NCBI RefSeq assembly: GCF_023221595.1
Contig: NZ_CP096563.1
Location: 1,656,501 to 1,720,500, forward strand
Direction: 5' to 3'
Length of the DNA: 64,000 nt
Source of the DNA: Rhodococcus qingshengii JCM 15477
GTDB taxonomy: Bacteria > Actinomycetota > Actinomycetes > Mycobacteriales > Mycobacteriaceae
Under the pieces are notes generated by a model. It worked only from the letters and a program-made list of their open reading frames with translations, had not been told where the DNA came from and ran no database searches. A program made the translations under genes and the position numbers. Below are positions 40,457-49,989 of this stretch, piece after piece (within the stretch, counting starts at the first letter, position 1; each line of letters starts with the position of its first letter).

Positions 40457-41311
40457 TCAAGACTGTGCGAGTCGTGCCTTCTCCGCCTCGATGTCGAAGT
40501 CGGCAAGGGGCCAGTCGAGATCGAGCTTTTCCAGAGCGTCGATCAGTAGCTCCGTGACCGCAATGCGGCTGTACCACTTCCGATCACACGGCACGACGTA
40601 CCACGGCGCGTGCTCGGTCGACGTCTTGTCGAGCATTGCCTGATACGCCTGTTGATATGCAGGCCACAAACCGCGTTCGGTCACGTCGCCGGGGTTGTAC
40701 TTCCAATACTTGTCCGGGCGGTCGAGACGTTCTTCGAGTCGCTTCTTCTGCTCGTCGAGCGAGACGAACATCGCGACTTTCACGATAGTGGTTCCGGCGT
40801 CGACGAGTTCCTTTTCGAACTGGTTGATCTCGTCGTAGCGCTTGCTCCAGACATCCTCCGGGACAAGATCGTGGACGCGCACTACCAGGACGTCCTCGTA
40901 GTGGGAGCGATCGAACACACCGAGATAGCCGCCGCGGGGGAGTTCCTTCTTGATCCGCCAAAGGTAGTGATGTTGCTTTTCCTCTTCGGTCGGGACGCCG
41001 AAGGCCGCGTGCTGAACTCCCGAAGGATCCACGTGACCGATCACGTGTCGGACCATGCCGCCCTTGCCTGCGGTGTCCATTCCTTGCAGAACCAGCAGGA
41101 CTGAACGACTGTCCCCTGACCGGCCGTTGGCGTACAGCAACTCCTGCAGGTCGGACAGAACCGCGCCGCGCTCCTCGAGCAGACGTTCGCCGTCAGCTTT
41201 GTTTCCGGTGAATCCCGGAGTGCTGTTGCGATCGAGTTGATCGAGTTCGAACCCGGGCTCCGCCCGCAGGGTCTTGGCGGCCGGTGTTTCCCACAGCGAG
41301 TCTTGTGCCAT
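40457..41311 (-). CDS. ppk2: Polyphosphate kinase 2 family protein
   Basis: 284 residues, the single-domain PPK2 length. Walker A VLQGMDTAGKGGMVRHV, the FDRSHYEDVLVVRV Walker B/lid entry, basic lid EEKQHHYLWRIKKELPRGG, and NPGDVTERGLWPAYQQAYQAML. It moves phosphate between polyphosphate and nucleotides, probably a class with NMP or NDP acceptors; which one cannot be told. Cytoplasmic. Its 3' end faces the small membrane protein gene. Confidence 0.92.
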   Translation of the reverse strand: MAQDSLWETPAAKTLRAEPGFELDQLDRNSTPGFTGNKADGERLLEERGAVLSDLQELLYANGRSGDSRSVLLVLQGMDTAGKGGMVRHVIGHVDPSGVQHAAFGVPTEEEKQHHYLWRIKKELPRGGYLGVFDRSHYEDVLVVRVHDLVPEDVWSKRYDEINQFEKELVDAGTTIVKVAMFVSLDEQKKRLEERLDRPDKYWKYNPGDVTERGLWPAYQQAYQAMLDKTSTEHAPWYVVPCDRKWYSRIAVTELLIDALEKLDLDWPLADFDIEAEKARLAQS

Positions 41312-41368
41312 GCCGAAAGAGTGCCACAGGATCGCGCCCGGCGGCTCGAAAGTTCGGTCTCGGGCGAG

Positions 41369-42103
41369 TCAGTCCTCGGCAGGCTTGACGAGGGGATGCG
41401 GAACCGACTTGAACTTGGCCGGTGATCCGTTGACCGCCGCTATGCCGGTGATGCCGCCCCACGTCATCATCGTGAGGTAGTCGATCAGCGATTCCGCGGA
41501 CATCGACTTGTTGGAGATCCACCAGTGCGTCGCGAGCTGAATTCCGCCGACGATCCCGAACGCCCACGGCAGCGAACCGCCGGAATCCATCTCCATCTCG
41601 CGAAGACGATTGCCCAACACCGTGGAGAGCAATTCGGCGATCATGCGCTCGGAATCGGCAACGACGTCGCGGTTGGCGCCGGCGCCGTTGGCCATGACGT
41701 AGAGGTAGATGTCGGGGTCGGATGCCACCGTCTCGACGTATGCGGTGATGCTCGCCTGGGTGAGTTCGAAATCGTCGAGATCGCCACTGATCGCTTCGTA
41801 GATACGCGGCGACAGGATGGTCTCGACGTACCGCATCATCGTGGCGGTCGTGAGGTCGCTCTTGTCGGCGAAGTATCGGTAGAGCACGGTCTTGGAGACA
41901 CCGATCTCGGACGCGATCTCGTCCATGCCGATCTCACGGCCGCGCGCGCGGATGGCGGCGATGGTGCCGTCGACGAGTTCCTCGCGGCGAGCGATCTTGT
42001 GCTCACGCCAACGACGCTTCCGACCGTCGGATTTCTCGGGCTTCGCATCAGCAACGACTGGGCCGTCTACCTGCTCGTTGTCCTGCACGGCATTCTTGGC
42101 CAC
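41369..42103 (-). CDS. TetR-family regulator (Rv0472c-like)
   Basis: 244 residues. About 30 charged residues precede the HTH KIARREELVDGTIAAIRARGREIGMDEIASEIGVSKTVLYRYFADKSDLTTATMMRY. The C-terminal half has DIYLYVMANGAG and IQLATHWWISNKSMS, typical for the mycobacterial Rv0472c group. Divergent from the DUF445 gene, as in M. tuberculosis (Rv0472c/Rv0473), which marks the start of a conserved block. Targets unknown; the divergent neighbour is the usual guess. Confidence 0.88.
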   Translation of the reverse strand: MAKNAVQDNEQVDGPVVADAKPEKSDGRKRRWREHKIARREELVDGTIAAIRARGREIGMDEIASEIGVSKTVLYRYFADKSDLTTATMMRYVETILSPRIYEAISGDLDDFELTQASITAYVETVASDPDIYLYVMANGAGANRDVVADSERMIAELLSTVLGNRLREMEMDSGGSLPWAFGIVGGIQLATHWWISNKSMSAESLIDYLTMMTWGGITGIAAVNGSPAKFKSVPHPLVKPAED

Positions 42104-42273
42104 GAGTCATCTCATATCTGTGGTGCGAGCCACGTCCGATCGGTCTACTTTCCGGTCCAGCTTAATGTCCGCGCCTTTATCTCGGGCACTCACATCCGCA
42201 GTTCGGGGGATTAGGTCCTGCAGAATCGGACTTCGTGTCGCTCGCGCTACGCCGCGTCACACCTTTCGGCACA

Positions 42274-43554
42274 ATGGCGAGGGTGCAGCAACTGAGCCTC
42301 TCCGCCTTCGACGACGCCGCCAAGCGTCGGGACCTTCGCAAGATGAAGGTCTTCGCTACTGGCCTTCTGGGCTTCGCGACGGTGGTCTACATCTTCTGCC
42401 GGTGGCAGGAATCCCGCGGCGCCGGAGAGTGGGTCGGGTACGTCCGGGCCGCGTCCGAGGCGGGCATGGTCGGCGCGCTTGCCGACTGGTTTGCCGTCAC
42501 CGCGCTCTTCCGTCATCCGATGGGCCTTCCCATCCCGCACACTGCCATCATCAAGCGTAAGAAAGACCAGCTCGGAGCCAGCCTGAGCTCATTCGTCGGT
42601 CAAAACTTCCTGGCTCCCGAGGTTGTGTCGGCCAAGGTGCAGCAGGCGCAGATTCCGCTGCGGCTCGGAACGTGGATGGCCGAACCTGCCAACGCCGCTC
42701 GCGTCGCCGCCGAGACGTCGACGGTCTTGCGCGGCATGGTCGAGGTTCTTCGCGACGAGGACATCGCCCAGATCATCGACAACACGATCGTGAAGCGTCT
42801 GGCCGAGCCCATGTGGGGACCGCCGATCGGCCGAGTGCTCGGTGAACTTCTCAAGGACAACAAGCAACTGCCGATCATCGAATTGCTTGCCGAGCGGGCA
42901 CATCAGTGGGCTCTCGGCAGCCAGGAGACGATCGATCGTGTGATCGTTCGCGATTCGCCCGCGTGGTCGCCGAAGTTCGTCGACGCCATGCTGGGGGAGA
43001 AGATCTACAAGGAACTAGTCGAGTTCACCTGGAAGGTCCGTTCCAACCCCGAACACGAGGTACGCCTCGCCGCCAACCGCTTCCTGATCGACTTCGCCGA
43101 TGATCTGCAGAACGACCCGGAGACCATCAAGAAGGCCGAGGGGATCAAGGCCGAGATCATGGGTCGCGAGGAAGTGACGGGTCTGGCGTCGTCGACATGG
43201 CAGGTTGCCAAGCGGCTCATCATGGAGTCCGTCGACGATCCGAACAGCACCCTGCGGACCAAGGTCGCCGAGAACGTCGCCGGCTTCGGAGTCAGGCTGC
43301 GTGACGACGAGTCCATGCGTGAGAAGGTCGACGGCTGGCTGGTGCAGGGCACCAAGTACATCGCGGAGAACTACACCGACGAGATCACTGGAGTCATCAG
43401 TGACACCGTCGAGCGGTGGGACGCCGACGAAGCGAGCCAGAAGATCGAGTTGCAGGTCGGTCGAGATCTTCAGTTCATCCGTATCAACGGCACCGTTGTG
43501 GGCTCGATCGCCGGACTGCTGATCTACACGATTTCGACGCTCATCTTCGGCTGA
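42274..43554 (+). CDS. DUF445 membrane protein (Rv0473-like)
   Basis: 426 residues from ATG 42274; an in-frame GTG at 42235 is an alternative. One N-terminal helix (MKVFATGLLGFATVVYIFC), the DUF445 core EAGMVGALADWFAVTALFRHPMGLPIPHTAIIKRKKDQLGASLSSFVGQNFL, a long helical stalk, and a C-terminal helix (INGTVVGSIAGLLIYTISTLIFG). The ADWFAVxALFRHPxGxPIPHT block is the family signature. Envelope protein of unknown role, followed by an XRE regulator. Confidence 0.88.
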   Translation: MARVQQLSLSAFDDAAKRRDLRKMKVFATGLLGFATVVYIFCRWQESRGAGEWVGYVRAASEAGMVGALADWFAVTALFRHPMGLPIPHTAIIKRKKDQLGASLSSFVGQNFLAPEVVSAKVQQAQIPLRLGTWMAEPANAARVAAETSTVLRGMVEVLRDEDIAQIIDNTIVKRLAEPMWGPPIGRVLGELLKDNKQLPIIELLAERAHQWALGSQETIDRVIVRDSPAWSPKFVDAMLGEKIYKELVEFTWKVRSNPEHEVRLAANRFLIDFADDLQNDPETIKKAEGIKAEIMGREEVTGLASSTWQVAKRLIMESVDDPNSTLRTKVAENVAGFGVRLRDDESMREKVDGWLVQGTKYIAENYTDEITGVISDTVERWDADEASQKIELQVGRDLQFIRINGTVVGSIAGLLIYTISTLIFG

Positions 43555-43657
43555 GCTGTCCGGTATGTGACGTCCACCACGAGTGCTAGCAGTAGTGCTT
43601 GCAATAGTTAGCACCCTCTCCTATCCTGGGAAATGTCCACTGGAAAGGGAGGACGCA

Positions 43658-44164
43658 ATGCCAGCGAAGTCGACGAACTCCGATGACGGAGATCGTGAAT
43701 CATCCGGTGCCGCAGCCGGAGCAAGCGACTTGGCAGCTCGCGTCGTCAGCTCTGCGGCACACGACATCGGGGGGTTCATTCGTGCACAGCGGGAAGCCGC
43801 CCAAGTTTCGATGCGCCAACTCGCTCAACTCGCCGGCGTCAGCAATCCGTATCTGAGTCAGATCGAACGCGGATTGCGCAAACCGTCGGCGGACGTACTG
43901 GCGCAAATCGCCAAGGGCCTTCGAGTCTCATCAGAAGTGCTGTACGTCCAAGCGGGATATCTCGAGCAACGCCCGCACAGTCCCATCAGGGACGCGGTGT
44001 TGGCCGAGACGGCCATCAACGAACGGCAGAAGCAAGTACTGCTCGAAATCTACGACTCGTTCTGTCGCGAGAACGAGTCGTCAAGACCAGCCGCAGCGCC
44101 CGATTTCGCTGAATCGGCCGCAATTCCAGACACCGAGACTTCACTAGGAGAACAAGATGACTGA
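43658..44164 (+). CDS. XRE-family HTH protein (Rv0474-like), coupled to hbhA
   Basis: 168 residues from ATG 43658 with AGGGAGG upstream. HTH: IGGFIRAQREAAQVSMRQLAQLAGVSNPYLSQIERGLRKPSADVLAQIAKGLRVSSEVLYVQAG. A flexible acidic C-terminus follows. Its stop overlaps the hbhA start by eight bases (44157-44164), so expression is coupled. Rv0474-hbhA has the same order in mycobacteria; the protein is a likely regulator of the adhesin gene. Confidence 0.92.
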   Translation: MPAKSTNSDDGDRESSGAAAGASDLAARVVSSAAHDIGGFIRAQREAAQVSMRQLAQLAGVSNPYLSQIERGLRKPSADVLAQIAKGLRVSSEVLYVQAGYLEQRPHSPIRDAVLAETAINERQKQVLLEIYDSFCRENESSRPAAAPDFAESAAIPDTETSLGEQDD

Positions 44165-44984
44165 CAAGAACGCCATCGACAGCGTCAAGACCTCGCTCTA
44201 CGCCGCCGTCGGCGCAGGCGACCTGGTTGTCCAGGCCGTGGCCGATGTAGTTGCTCAGGTTCGTGAGCGCGCCGAGAACACCCAGGGCGATGTCAACGGC
44301 CGTGTCGACGGTGCTCGCGAGAAGCTCGCTTCCGTCCAGGGTGACGTTGCCGAGAGCGTCGATGCGCTGCGCGAGCGTCTCGCCGGCCTGCCGTCCGAGC
44401 TGCCCGAAGAGCTTGCCGAGCTGCGCGAGAAGTTCTCACCCGAGGAACTCCGCAAGGTCGCCGAGGCATACCTCAAGGTTGCCGGAGATCTGTACAACTC
44501 CCTCGCAGAACGTGGCGAAGACGCAGTCGAGCGCATCCGCAAGCAGCCCGCAGTCGAAGAAGGCATCGCTGCTGCAGAGTCGGCACTCGGCGACGCCGTC
44601 GAGCTGACCGAAGACGCACTCGGAACCGTTGCTCGTCAGACGCGCGCCGTGGGCGAGCAGGCTGCCAAGCTGGCCGGCCGCGCTGCCGGACGCATCTCCG
44701 ACACCGCAGAAGAGGTCGGCGAGAAGATCTCTGACGCCGGTGAGAAGATCGCCGACGCAGGCGACGAGGCTGCACTGAAGGTCCTCGACCTCGGTGACCA
44801 GGCTGACGAGGCTTCCAAGGAAGCTGCCGCTCGCGTGACCGCTGCTGCTTCCGACGTCCAGGAGCGCGCGACCACCGCCGCGAAGAAGGCCGCTCCGGCC
44901 AAGGCTGCACCCGCCAAGGCTGCTCCGGCCAAGGCCACCGCACCGGCTCCGGCCAAGAAGGCTGCTCCGGCCAAGAAGGCCTGA
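44157..44984 (+). CDS. hbhA: Heparin-binding haemagglutinin HbhA homologue
   Basis: 275 residues, larger than M. tuberculosis HbhA (199). An N-terminal helix, then long Ala/Glu/Arg coiled-coil regions (YAAVGAGDLVVQAVADVVAQVRERAEN; ELREKFSPEELRKVAEAYLKVAGDLYNSLAERGEDAVERI), then a second coiled stretch of apolipophorin-like repeats (TAEEVGEKISDAGEKIADAGDEAA). The C-terminus is a Lys/Ala/Pro tail of KAAPAK repeats, the heparin-binding and lysine-methylated part in mycobacteria. Surface-associated, linked to adhesion and aggregation, and to lipid inclusions in rhodococci. Ends in a strong terminator. Confidence 0.92.
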   Translation: MTDKNAIDSVKTSLYAAVGAGDLVVQAVADVVAQVRERAENTQGDVNGRVDGAREKLASVQGDVAESVDALRERLAGLPSELPEELAELREKFSPEELRKVAEAYLKVAGDLYNSLAERGEDAVERIRKQPAVEEGIAAAESALGDAVELTEDALGTVARQTRAVGEQAAKLAGRAAGRISDTAEEVGEKISDAGEKIADAGDEAALKVLDLGDQADEASKEAAARVTAAASDVQERATTAAKKAAPAKAAPAKAAPAKATAPAPAKKAAPAKKA

Positions 44985-45002
44985 TTTGCCCAGCTCCGCC
45001 TG

Positions 45003-45042
45003 ACGAAGGCTCCCTCACTCAGCCGAGTGTGGGAGCCTTCGT
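45003..45042 (+). terminator. Strong hairpin terminator after hbhA
   Basis: 12-bp perfect arms ACGAAGGCTCCC / GGGAGCCTTCGT (45003-45014, 45031-45042) plus an inner CACTC/GAGTG stem with AGCC loop. Confidence 0.9.
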
Positions 45043-45079
45043 GTTCGTCGGGAACCGGATGAGAACTTAGGATGTAGTT

Positions 45080-45376
45080 GTGACTCAAGTCGATGGGCTA
45101 GTCGGTCTGATCTTTCTCGCACTCAAAGTGCTCGCGTTGGTGGGTGCTGTCTACGCGATCGTTCATGCCGTCAGGCAGCGTCCTGACGCTTTCACCGCGG
45201 TCAACAAATTGACCAAGCCGATCTGGCTGGGAATTCTGATCGTCGCGGCGTTGATCCTCTTGGCGACGTCCCCTGTCGGGCTCCTGGGCATCATCGCGGT
45301 CGTTGCAGTGTGCGTGTATCTCGTCGACGTTCGCCCGCGGGTGGACGACATTCAGCACGGCGGTTCTCGCTGGTAG
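45080..45376 (+). CDS. DUF2516 membrane protein (Rv0476-like)
   Basis: 98 residues from GTG 45080. Three hydrophobic segments (LIFLALKVLALVGAVYAIVHAV, WLGILIVAALILLATS, GLLGIIAVVAVCVYLVDVRPRV) and the conserved end VYLVDVRPRVDDI typical of DUF2516. Function unknown; same position after hbhA as in mycobacteria. Confidence 0.85.
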   Translation: MTQVDGLVGLIFLALKVLALVGAVYAIVHAVRQRPDAFTAVNKLTKPIWLGILIVAALILLATSPVGLLGIIAVVAVCVYLVDVRPRVDDIQHGGSRW

Positions 45377-45544
45377 TTTGCCGCACTCCCGCTCATTCCG
45401 AGCCGTGGTTCCCGGCTCATGGTGTGCTGCCCCACTCTTCTCGCCAACGCTGACAACGGGCGTTGTTCGAGTGATAGTGTCGGTTAACGGCAGTCACACA
45501 TAGATTGCATCCGTCTGTCGTCAGCAGCAGTCAGGGGTAAATGC

Positions 45545-46576
45545 ATGTCCAGTCGTTCGCGCACCACAGAGCTTCGAGTACTGGCAGGCGCCGTCGGAGT
45601 GGGAGCACTCGTCGCGGCCGTCGCTGGGATCCGTCATCGGCGATCCACGCGAGGGTTGACTCTGTCGAGCGACGTCGAGCCCAATGCACTCCTGAAGACT
45701 CCGACGCTCAAAGCTGACATCAGCGAACTGACCACCGACGACGGTGCGATCATCAATGTCCGGGCTTACGGTCCCGTCGACGGCGATCCGATCGTTCTCA
45801 GTCACGGCTGGACGTGCTCCACCGAATTCTGGTACCCGCAGGTCAATGCGCTTGCCGGCGAATATCGCGTCATCACCTACGATCAGCGCGGTCACGGCCG
45901 CAGCACCGTCGGCAATCTTCCGCTCGGCCCGGACGTCCTTGCCGACGATCTCTCTGCAGTGCTGGCGGCCACGGTTCGCGAGGACAAGAAGGCCGTCATC
46001 GTCGGTCACAGCATGGGCGGGATGAGTATCATCGCCTGGGCGGGTCGTCACCCCGACGAGGTCAAGAAGTACGCGTCGGCGGTCATGCTCGCGAGCACCG
46101 CGAGCGAAAGGTTGATCGCCGAGACCACGGTCATCCCACTGCCTAATCGTTTCCCTCGCGTGCCGGTCCCCGTGGGCCGCGCCATCCTCAGTTCGCCCGT
46201 TCCGTTCGTCTCCTCGGGCGCCATGACGAAGGCGATCCAGTACGTCTCGATGTCACCGAACGCGACCAAGGCCGAGATTCAGTTCTGCGAGAACATCGTT
46301 CGTGAGTGCAAGCCCCGCATCCGTGGAGGTTGGGGAGCAGCGCTGAGCACCCTCGACATTCACGAGGGACTCGACAATCTCGAAGTGCCGACCACCGTGC
46401 TCGTCGGTTCGCTCGATCGGCTCACTCCGCCGGTCCATGCGCGCAAGCTTGCGCAGGTCCTCGACGACGCCGGCAACCTCGAACGGTTGATCGTGTTGCC
46501 GGGCGTCGGTCACATGTCGTCGATCGAGAACATCGACGAGTTCGACAAGGAAATCGTGCGACTGCGCAATCTCTAG
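45545..46576 (+). CDS. Alpha/beta-fold hydrolase with N-terminal membrane anchor
   Basis: 343 residues. One N-terminal helix (LAGAVGVGALVAAVAGI), then DPIVLSHGWTCSTEFWYPQVNALAGEYRVITYDQRGHGRS, nucleophile GHSMGGM, Asp in VLVGSLDRLTPP, His in LPGVGHMS. The lid region between is of the size seen in haloperoxidase/esterase-like hydrolases. Its substrate is unknown. Convergent with purU, 12 bp apart. Confidence 0.88.
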   Translation: MSSRSRTTELRVLAGAVGVGALVAAVAGIRHRRSTRGLTLSSDVEPNALLKTPTLKADISELTTDDGAIINVRAYGPVDGDPIVLSHGWTCSTEFWYPQVNALAGEYRVITYDQRGHGRSTVGNLPLGPDVLADDLSAVLAATVREDKKAVIVGHSMGGMSIIAWAGRHPDEVKKYASAVMLASTASERLIAETTVIPLPNRFPRVPVPVGRAILSSPVPFVSSGAMTKAIQYVSMSPNATKAEIQFCENIVRECKPRIRGGWGAALSTLDIHEGLDNLEVPTTVLVGSLDRLTPPVHARKLAQVLDDAGNLERLIVLPGVGHMSSIENIDEFDKEIVRLRNL

Positions 46577-46588
46577 CGCAACGCAGCT

Positions 46589-47476
46589 CTAGCTGAAGAC
46601 GACCGTCTTGCGCCCGTGGACCAGCACACGATCCTCGAGGTGCCAGCGCAGTCCGCGGGAGAGTACGAGCTTTTCGATGTCTCGACCCTGACGGACCATG
46701 TCGGCGACATCGTCGGCGTGGTCCACACGGATCACGTCCTGCTCGATGATCGGACCGGCATCGAGTTCGGCGGTCACGTAGTGGCAGGTGGCGCCGATCA
46801 ACTTCACGCCGCGGGCGAACGCCTGGTGATAGGGGCGGGCACCGATGAACGACGGCAAGAAGCTGTGGTGGATGTTGATCGCGCGCCCGGCCCAGTGCTC
46901 GCACAGTGATTCGGGCAGCACCTGCATGAATCGGGCAAGCACCACGGCGTCGGGATTGTGAGCGTCGACCAGGGCGCGGACCTTCTCGAAGGACGGTCCC
47001 CGTTCTGCCGGGTCCTTGGCGAACGGAACATGGTGGAAGTCGATCCCGTGGCGCTCGGTGACACTGCGCAGATCTTCGTGGTTTCCGATGACGGCGCTGA
47101 TTTCTGCGGGGAGTTCCCCGCCCGCGGCGCGGCCAAGGAGGTCATGCAAGCAGTGACCTTCCTTGCTCACGAGCAACACGATCTTCTTGGGTGCGCCGGA
47201 GTCGTGAAGAGTCCACTCGGTTTCCGGACCGATCTCGGCCGCAACAGCTTTGAACCGTTCACGAAGCTCGTCGATGCTCATGCTCACCGACGATGCACGG
47301 ACCGCCTGACGCGTGAAGAACCATCCGGTGTCGGCATCGGCGTGGTATGCGGCCTCCACGATCCATCCACCGACGTCGGTGAGAAAGGTCGAGATGCGTG
47401 CGACGATGCCCGTGGTGTCGGGGCAGCCGAGGGACAGAACATAGCGACGATCATCGATCGATGGTGCAGCGGTCAT
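46589..47476 (-). CDS. purU: Formyltetrahydrofolate deformylase PurU
   Basis: 295 residues from the ATG at 47474-47476; the frame continues upstream into the divergent deoC promoter and is rejected. The N-terminal ACT domain ([36 protein letters not shown]) and formyl-hydrolase domain with [49 protein letters not shown]; the catalytic His and Asp are present. It hydrolyses 10-formyl-THF to formate and THF, balancing one-carbon pools and feeding purine synthesis. Divergent from deoC by 64 bp. Confidence 0.95.
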   Translation of the reverse strand: MTAAPSIDDRRYVLSLGCPDTTGIVARISTFLTDVGGWIVEAAYHADADTGWFFTRQAVRASSVSMSIDELRERFKAVAAEIGPETEWTLHDSGAPKKIVLLVSKEGHCLHDLLGRAAGGELPAEISAVIGNHEDLRSVTERHGIDFHHVPFAKDPAERGPSFEKVRALVDAHNPDAVVLARFMQVLPESLCEHWAGRAINIHHSFLPSFIGARPYHQAFARGVKLIGATCHYVTAELDAGPIIEQDVIRVDHADDVADMVRQGRDIEKLVLSRGLRWHLEDRVLVHGRKTVVFS

Positions 47477-47540
47477 GCGGCCTAGTCTCTCAGGTGCGGC
47501 TGCAGCGACGGTCGCGTGGTGGTGTGCCAAGCTTTCCAAC

Positions 47541-48206
47541 ATGTCTGAAGCTGCACTCACTCGTTCCCAGGTTGCCGCGATGGTGGACCACACTCTCCTC
47601 AAACCCGAAGCCACCGCGGCCGATGTGACCGCCCTGATCGACGAAGCACGCAGCCTCGGTGTGCTGGCTGTCTGTGTCTCGCCGTCGATGTTGCCGATTC
47701 GCGCCGAGGGACTTGTGACGGCGGCCGTCGTCGGATTCCCGTCGGGGAAGCATCATTCGCTGGTCAAGGGTGCTGAAGCGCGACTGGCCGTCGATCAAGG
47801 CGCAGCCGAGATCGACATGGTCATCGACGTAGGAGCGGCGGTCGCCGGCGACTACAGCGCGGTGTTGGCCGATATCCTCACCGTCCGCGAGGCGATGGGG
47901 GAGAGTGCGATCCTCAAAGTGATCCTCGAAACCGCAGCGCTGTCCGACGAGGCCATCGTCGAATGTTGCCGCGCAGCTGTGCGTGCCGGGGCGAACTTCG
48001 TCAAGACCTCCACCGGCTTCCACCCCGCGGGTGGAGCGACGGTCGAGGCCGTCGCACTGATGGCGCAGACGGTTGGCCCGGGCGTGGGAGTCAAGGCCAG
48101 TGGCGGAATACGTACGACGCAGGCAGCGCTCGACATGATCGCGGCCGGCGCCACCCGCCTCGGACTATCCGGAAGTCGAGCAGTATTGGACGGTCTGGCC
48201 GACTAG
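47541..48206 (+). CDS. deoC: Deoxyribose-phosphate aldolase
   Basis: 221 residues from ATG 47541. [43 protein letters not shown], the Schiff-base lysine in [14 protein letters not shown], and the second lysine in [10 protein letters not shown], all canonical. It splits 2-deoxyribose 5-phosphate to acetaldehyde and glyceraldehyde 3-phosphate in deoxynucleoside catabolism. The 3' end overlaps that of the convergent DUF2993 gene by four bases. Same block position as Rv0478. Confidence 0.96.
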   Translation: MSEAALTRSQVAAMVDHTLLKPEATAADVTALIDEARSLGVLAVCVSPSMLPIRAEGLVTAAVVGFPSGKHHSLVKGAEARLAVDQGAAEIDMVIDVGAAVAGDYSAVLADILTVREAMGESAILKVILETAALSDEAIVECCRAAVRAGANFVKTSTGFHPAGGATVEAVALMAQTVGPGVGVKASGGIRTTQAALDMIAAGATRLGLSGSRAVLDGLAD

Positions 48207-48973
48207 GTCAGCAGGCCGCAGCTGTCCGGAACCGCCGAGGTGTTCTGGTTGTTCGCGTCGGCGACGGGCATGGCGTAAGCGCCGCCCTCCAACGAGATCT
48301 GGATAGCGTCGTCGGTGACGGTCAGCTTCGTGGGCTTCATGTCCAGCGGGTAGGTCTGCAGGCTGTCGGTGAGTGTCTGGACGATGCCGTCGACCAGATC
48401 GGTCGGCAGACCCAATCCGAGAATCTCGGCGCCGACGGTCTGGACGTCGACCACACCGTTGGTGACGGTGGGCTTGACCGTGAGCTTCGCGAGCCCGACC
48501 GGACCGACGTCGAACGCGAGTGTTCCGGCGCTCGAGTCGGCGGTGACGCCGGAGACGAGCCCGCCGAAGGTCTGTTCCTGCAAGGTGGCGAGAATGCCTG
48601 CGGTAGACCAGGTGACGTCGGCGCTGGAGCTGCCGACGGTGCCGCTGTTGCCCGCCGAGGGCTGCAAGTTGATGTCGTTCACCTTCGCGTGAACCTGCAT
48701 TCCCGTTGCGGGGCCGAACGAAGAGTCGTCACTGTCGATGCTGATGTACGGCACCTTCTTGTCGACTGCCTGCAGGAGTACGGGCTTCCAGCTCAACCCG
48801 ACGTCGACCTGGGATCCCAGTTCGCTCTGGAACTGATCGGCCATGCAGGTCTTCACCTGGTTGCGTACGTACAGTTCTCCACCGACGAGCGCCGCGACGA
48901 GTACGGCGATCACCACGAGAAGGATGATGAGCACTCGGTTGCGCGGACGAGGATTGTTCGCTGCGACAGTCAT
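48203..48973 (-). CDS. DUF2993 (LmeA-like) anchored envelope protein
   Basis: 256 residues from the ATG at 48971-48973. Short basic N-terminus, one membrane helix ([25 protein letters not shown]), then an extracytoplasmic DUF2993 domain ([42 protein letters not shown]) ending SCGLLT; two Cys could pair. The family includes LmeA of mycobacteria, linked to lipomannan elongation. Position equals Rv0479c. Function here inferred only at family level. Confidence 0.85.
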   Translation of the reverse strand: MTVAANNPRPRNRVLIILLVVIAVLVAALVGGELYVRNQVKTCMADQFQSELGSQVDVGLSWKPVLLQAVDKKVPYISIDSDDSSFGPATGMQVHAKVNDINLQPSAGNSGTVGSSSADVTWSTAGILATLQEQTFGGLVSGVTADSSAGTLAFDVGPVGLAKLTVKPTVTNGVVDVQTVGAEILGLGLPTDLVDGIVQTLTDSLQTYPLDMKPTKLTVTDDAIQISLEGGAYAMPVADANNQNTSAVPDSCGLLT

Positions 48974-49100
48974 TCGCCAGATTCTTCCCGACGAGTCTGA
49001 ACGAACTCTGTGAATACGCACTTCCTCATTCCTGTGATGCGCGACACACTCGCCCGTAGTCTGTTCGAAACGGCGTTTTCGACGGTCACCGGAGGTGGTC

Positions 49101-49679
49101 ATGGCTTCGGACTACGAATCACTCGAGCTGCTGGCGCTGCGACAGTGCGGATTTGTCACGGCTCTCCAGGCATCCGAACTGGGTTTCGGTCTGGCGTTGA
49201 TGGAAGAAATGACGGAATCCGGAACATGGACATGTGAGTGCCGCGGGCTTTTTCGCCTCGAACGCGTCAGACATACCGCCTTGGACGAGTTCGCGAAGTG
49301 GTGCACGTGGTTCGCCGGTAGCGCCACCGTCTCGCACTACAGTGCCGCAGATCTGCATGGCCTCGGGCACCTGCAACCTCGCTTCATCCACCTCTCCGTT
49401 GCGCACCCTCTCGCGGCGCCGACCCGCCAGGTAGCACTGCACCGACTGCCGCTCGCGGACGACGAGTGTGAACAGATCGGGCCCATCCGCATCACCACGC
49501 CTTTGCGCACCGTGCACGACCTCGCTTCCGGTGGAATCTCTCAAGTTCTGCTCAACGAAGTAGTCGCCGATGCGGTCGCGATAGGCCGACTGGACGCGCA
49601 CGAGTTGTATCTCTCGTGTGAGAACGCGAGCGTCGACGTTGCTGTTCGGGTCGAGTTGGCTCTGGCCGCAAGCCTGTAG
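49101..49679 (+). CDS. AbiEi-like antitoxin-domain protein (orphan)
   Basis: 192 residues from ATG 49101 with GGAGG at 49091-49095. An N-terminal winged-helix-like part (LELLALRQCGFVTALQASELGFGLALMEEMTESGTWTCECRGLFRL) and a middle domain with VSHYSAADLHGLG and the ITTPLRTVHDLASGG motif typical of actinobacterial AbiEi-type proteins. In true type IV systems an AbiEii nucleotidyltransferase toxin follows; none is here. Possibly a repurposed DNA-binding protein. Confidence is in the family more than the role. Confidence 0.7.
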   Translation: MASDYESLELLALRQCGFVTALQASELGFGLALMEEMTESGTWTCECRGLFRLERVRHTALDEFAKWCTWFAGSATVSHYSAADLHGLGHLQPRFIHLSVAHPLAAPTRQVALHRLPLADDECEQIGPIRITTPLRTVHDLASGGISQVLLNEVVADAVAIGRLDAHELYLSCENASVDVAVRVELALAASL

Positions 49680-49989
49680 CCGAGAGAGATCTTCGAGGCT
49701 CCTGCGACCTTCTGGCATCACGCCCGAAATCGAATATGACGCCGATATCAGAGATTTGTAAATCGCTATTTTCGGGCGACTGTTTTGTCTTTAGCGCAGG
49801 TAAGAACGCATCCAGATGTGCGGTTCGGGACGTTCAGCCCACTGTTACTGCAGTTCGGCGATGTCGCCGATGAACTAAATCTGCGAAAAGCGTAGTTACT
49901 TTACAGTCAATGGGATAACGTCACGGCATCGAAAGCAGACGGACGCTTGTCCTGGACGCCTGTCTGCCCCGTTGTCGAGAGGGATCTGG
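49680..49989. other. AT-richer intergenic region before the Ig-repeat genes (310 bp)
   Basis: No gene seen. It holds an inverted repeat CGCCCGAAA / TTTCGGGCG (49721-49729, 49770-49778) enclosing the small palindrome GATTT-GT-AAATC (49753-49764); this may end the AbiEi-like transcript. Lower GC than flanks. The promoter of the next gene should lie in the last 130 bp (TTACTTTACA, GGGATAAC), but I cannot fix it. Confidence 0.5.

Noticed and set aside
41230..41260. tRNA-like TTCGAACCC T-loop sequence
   Set aside because: It lies within the ppk2 coding region and no cloverleaf can be formed around it.
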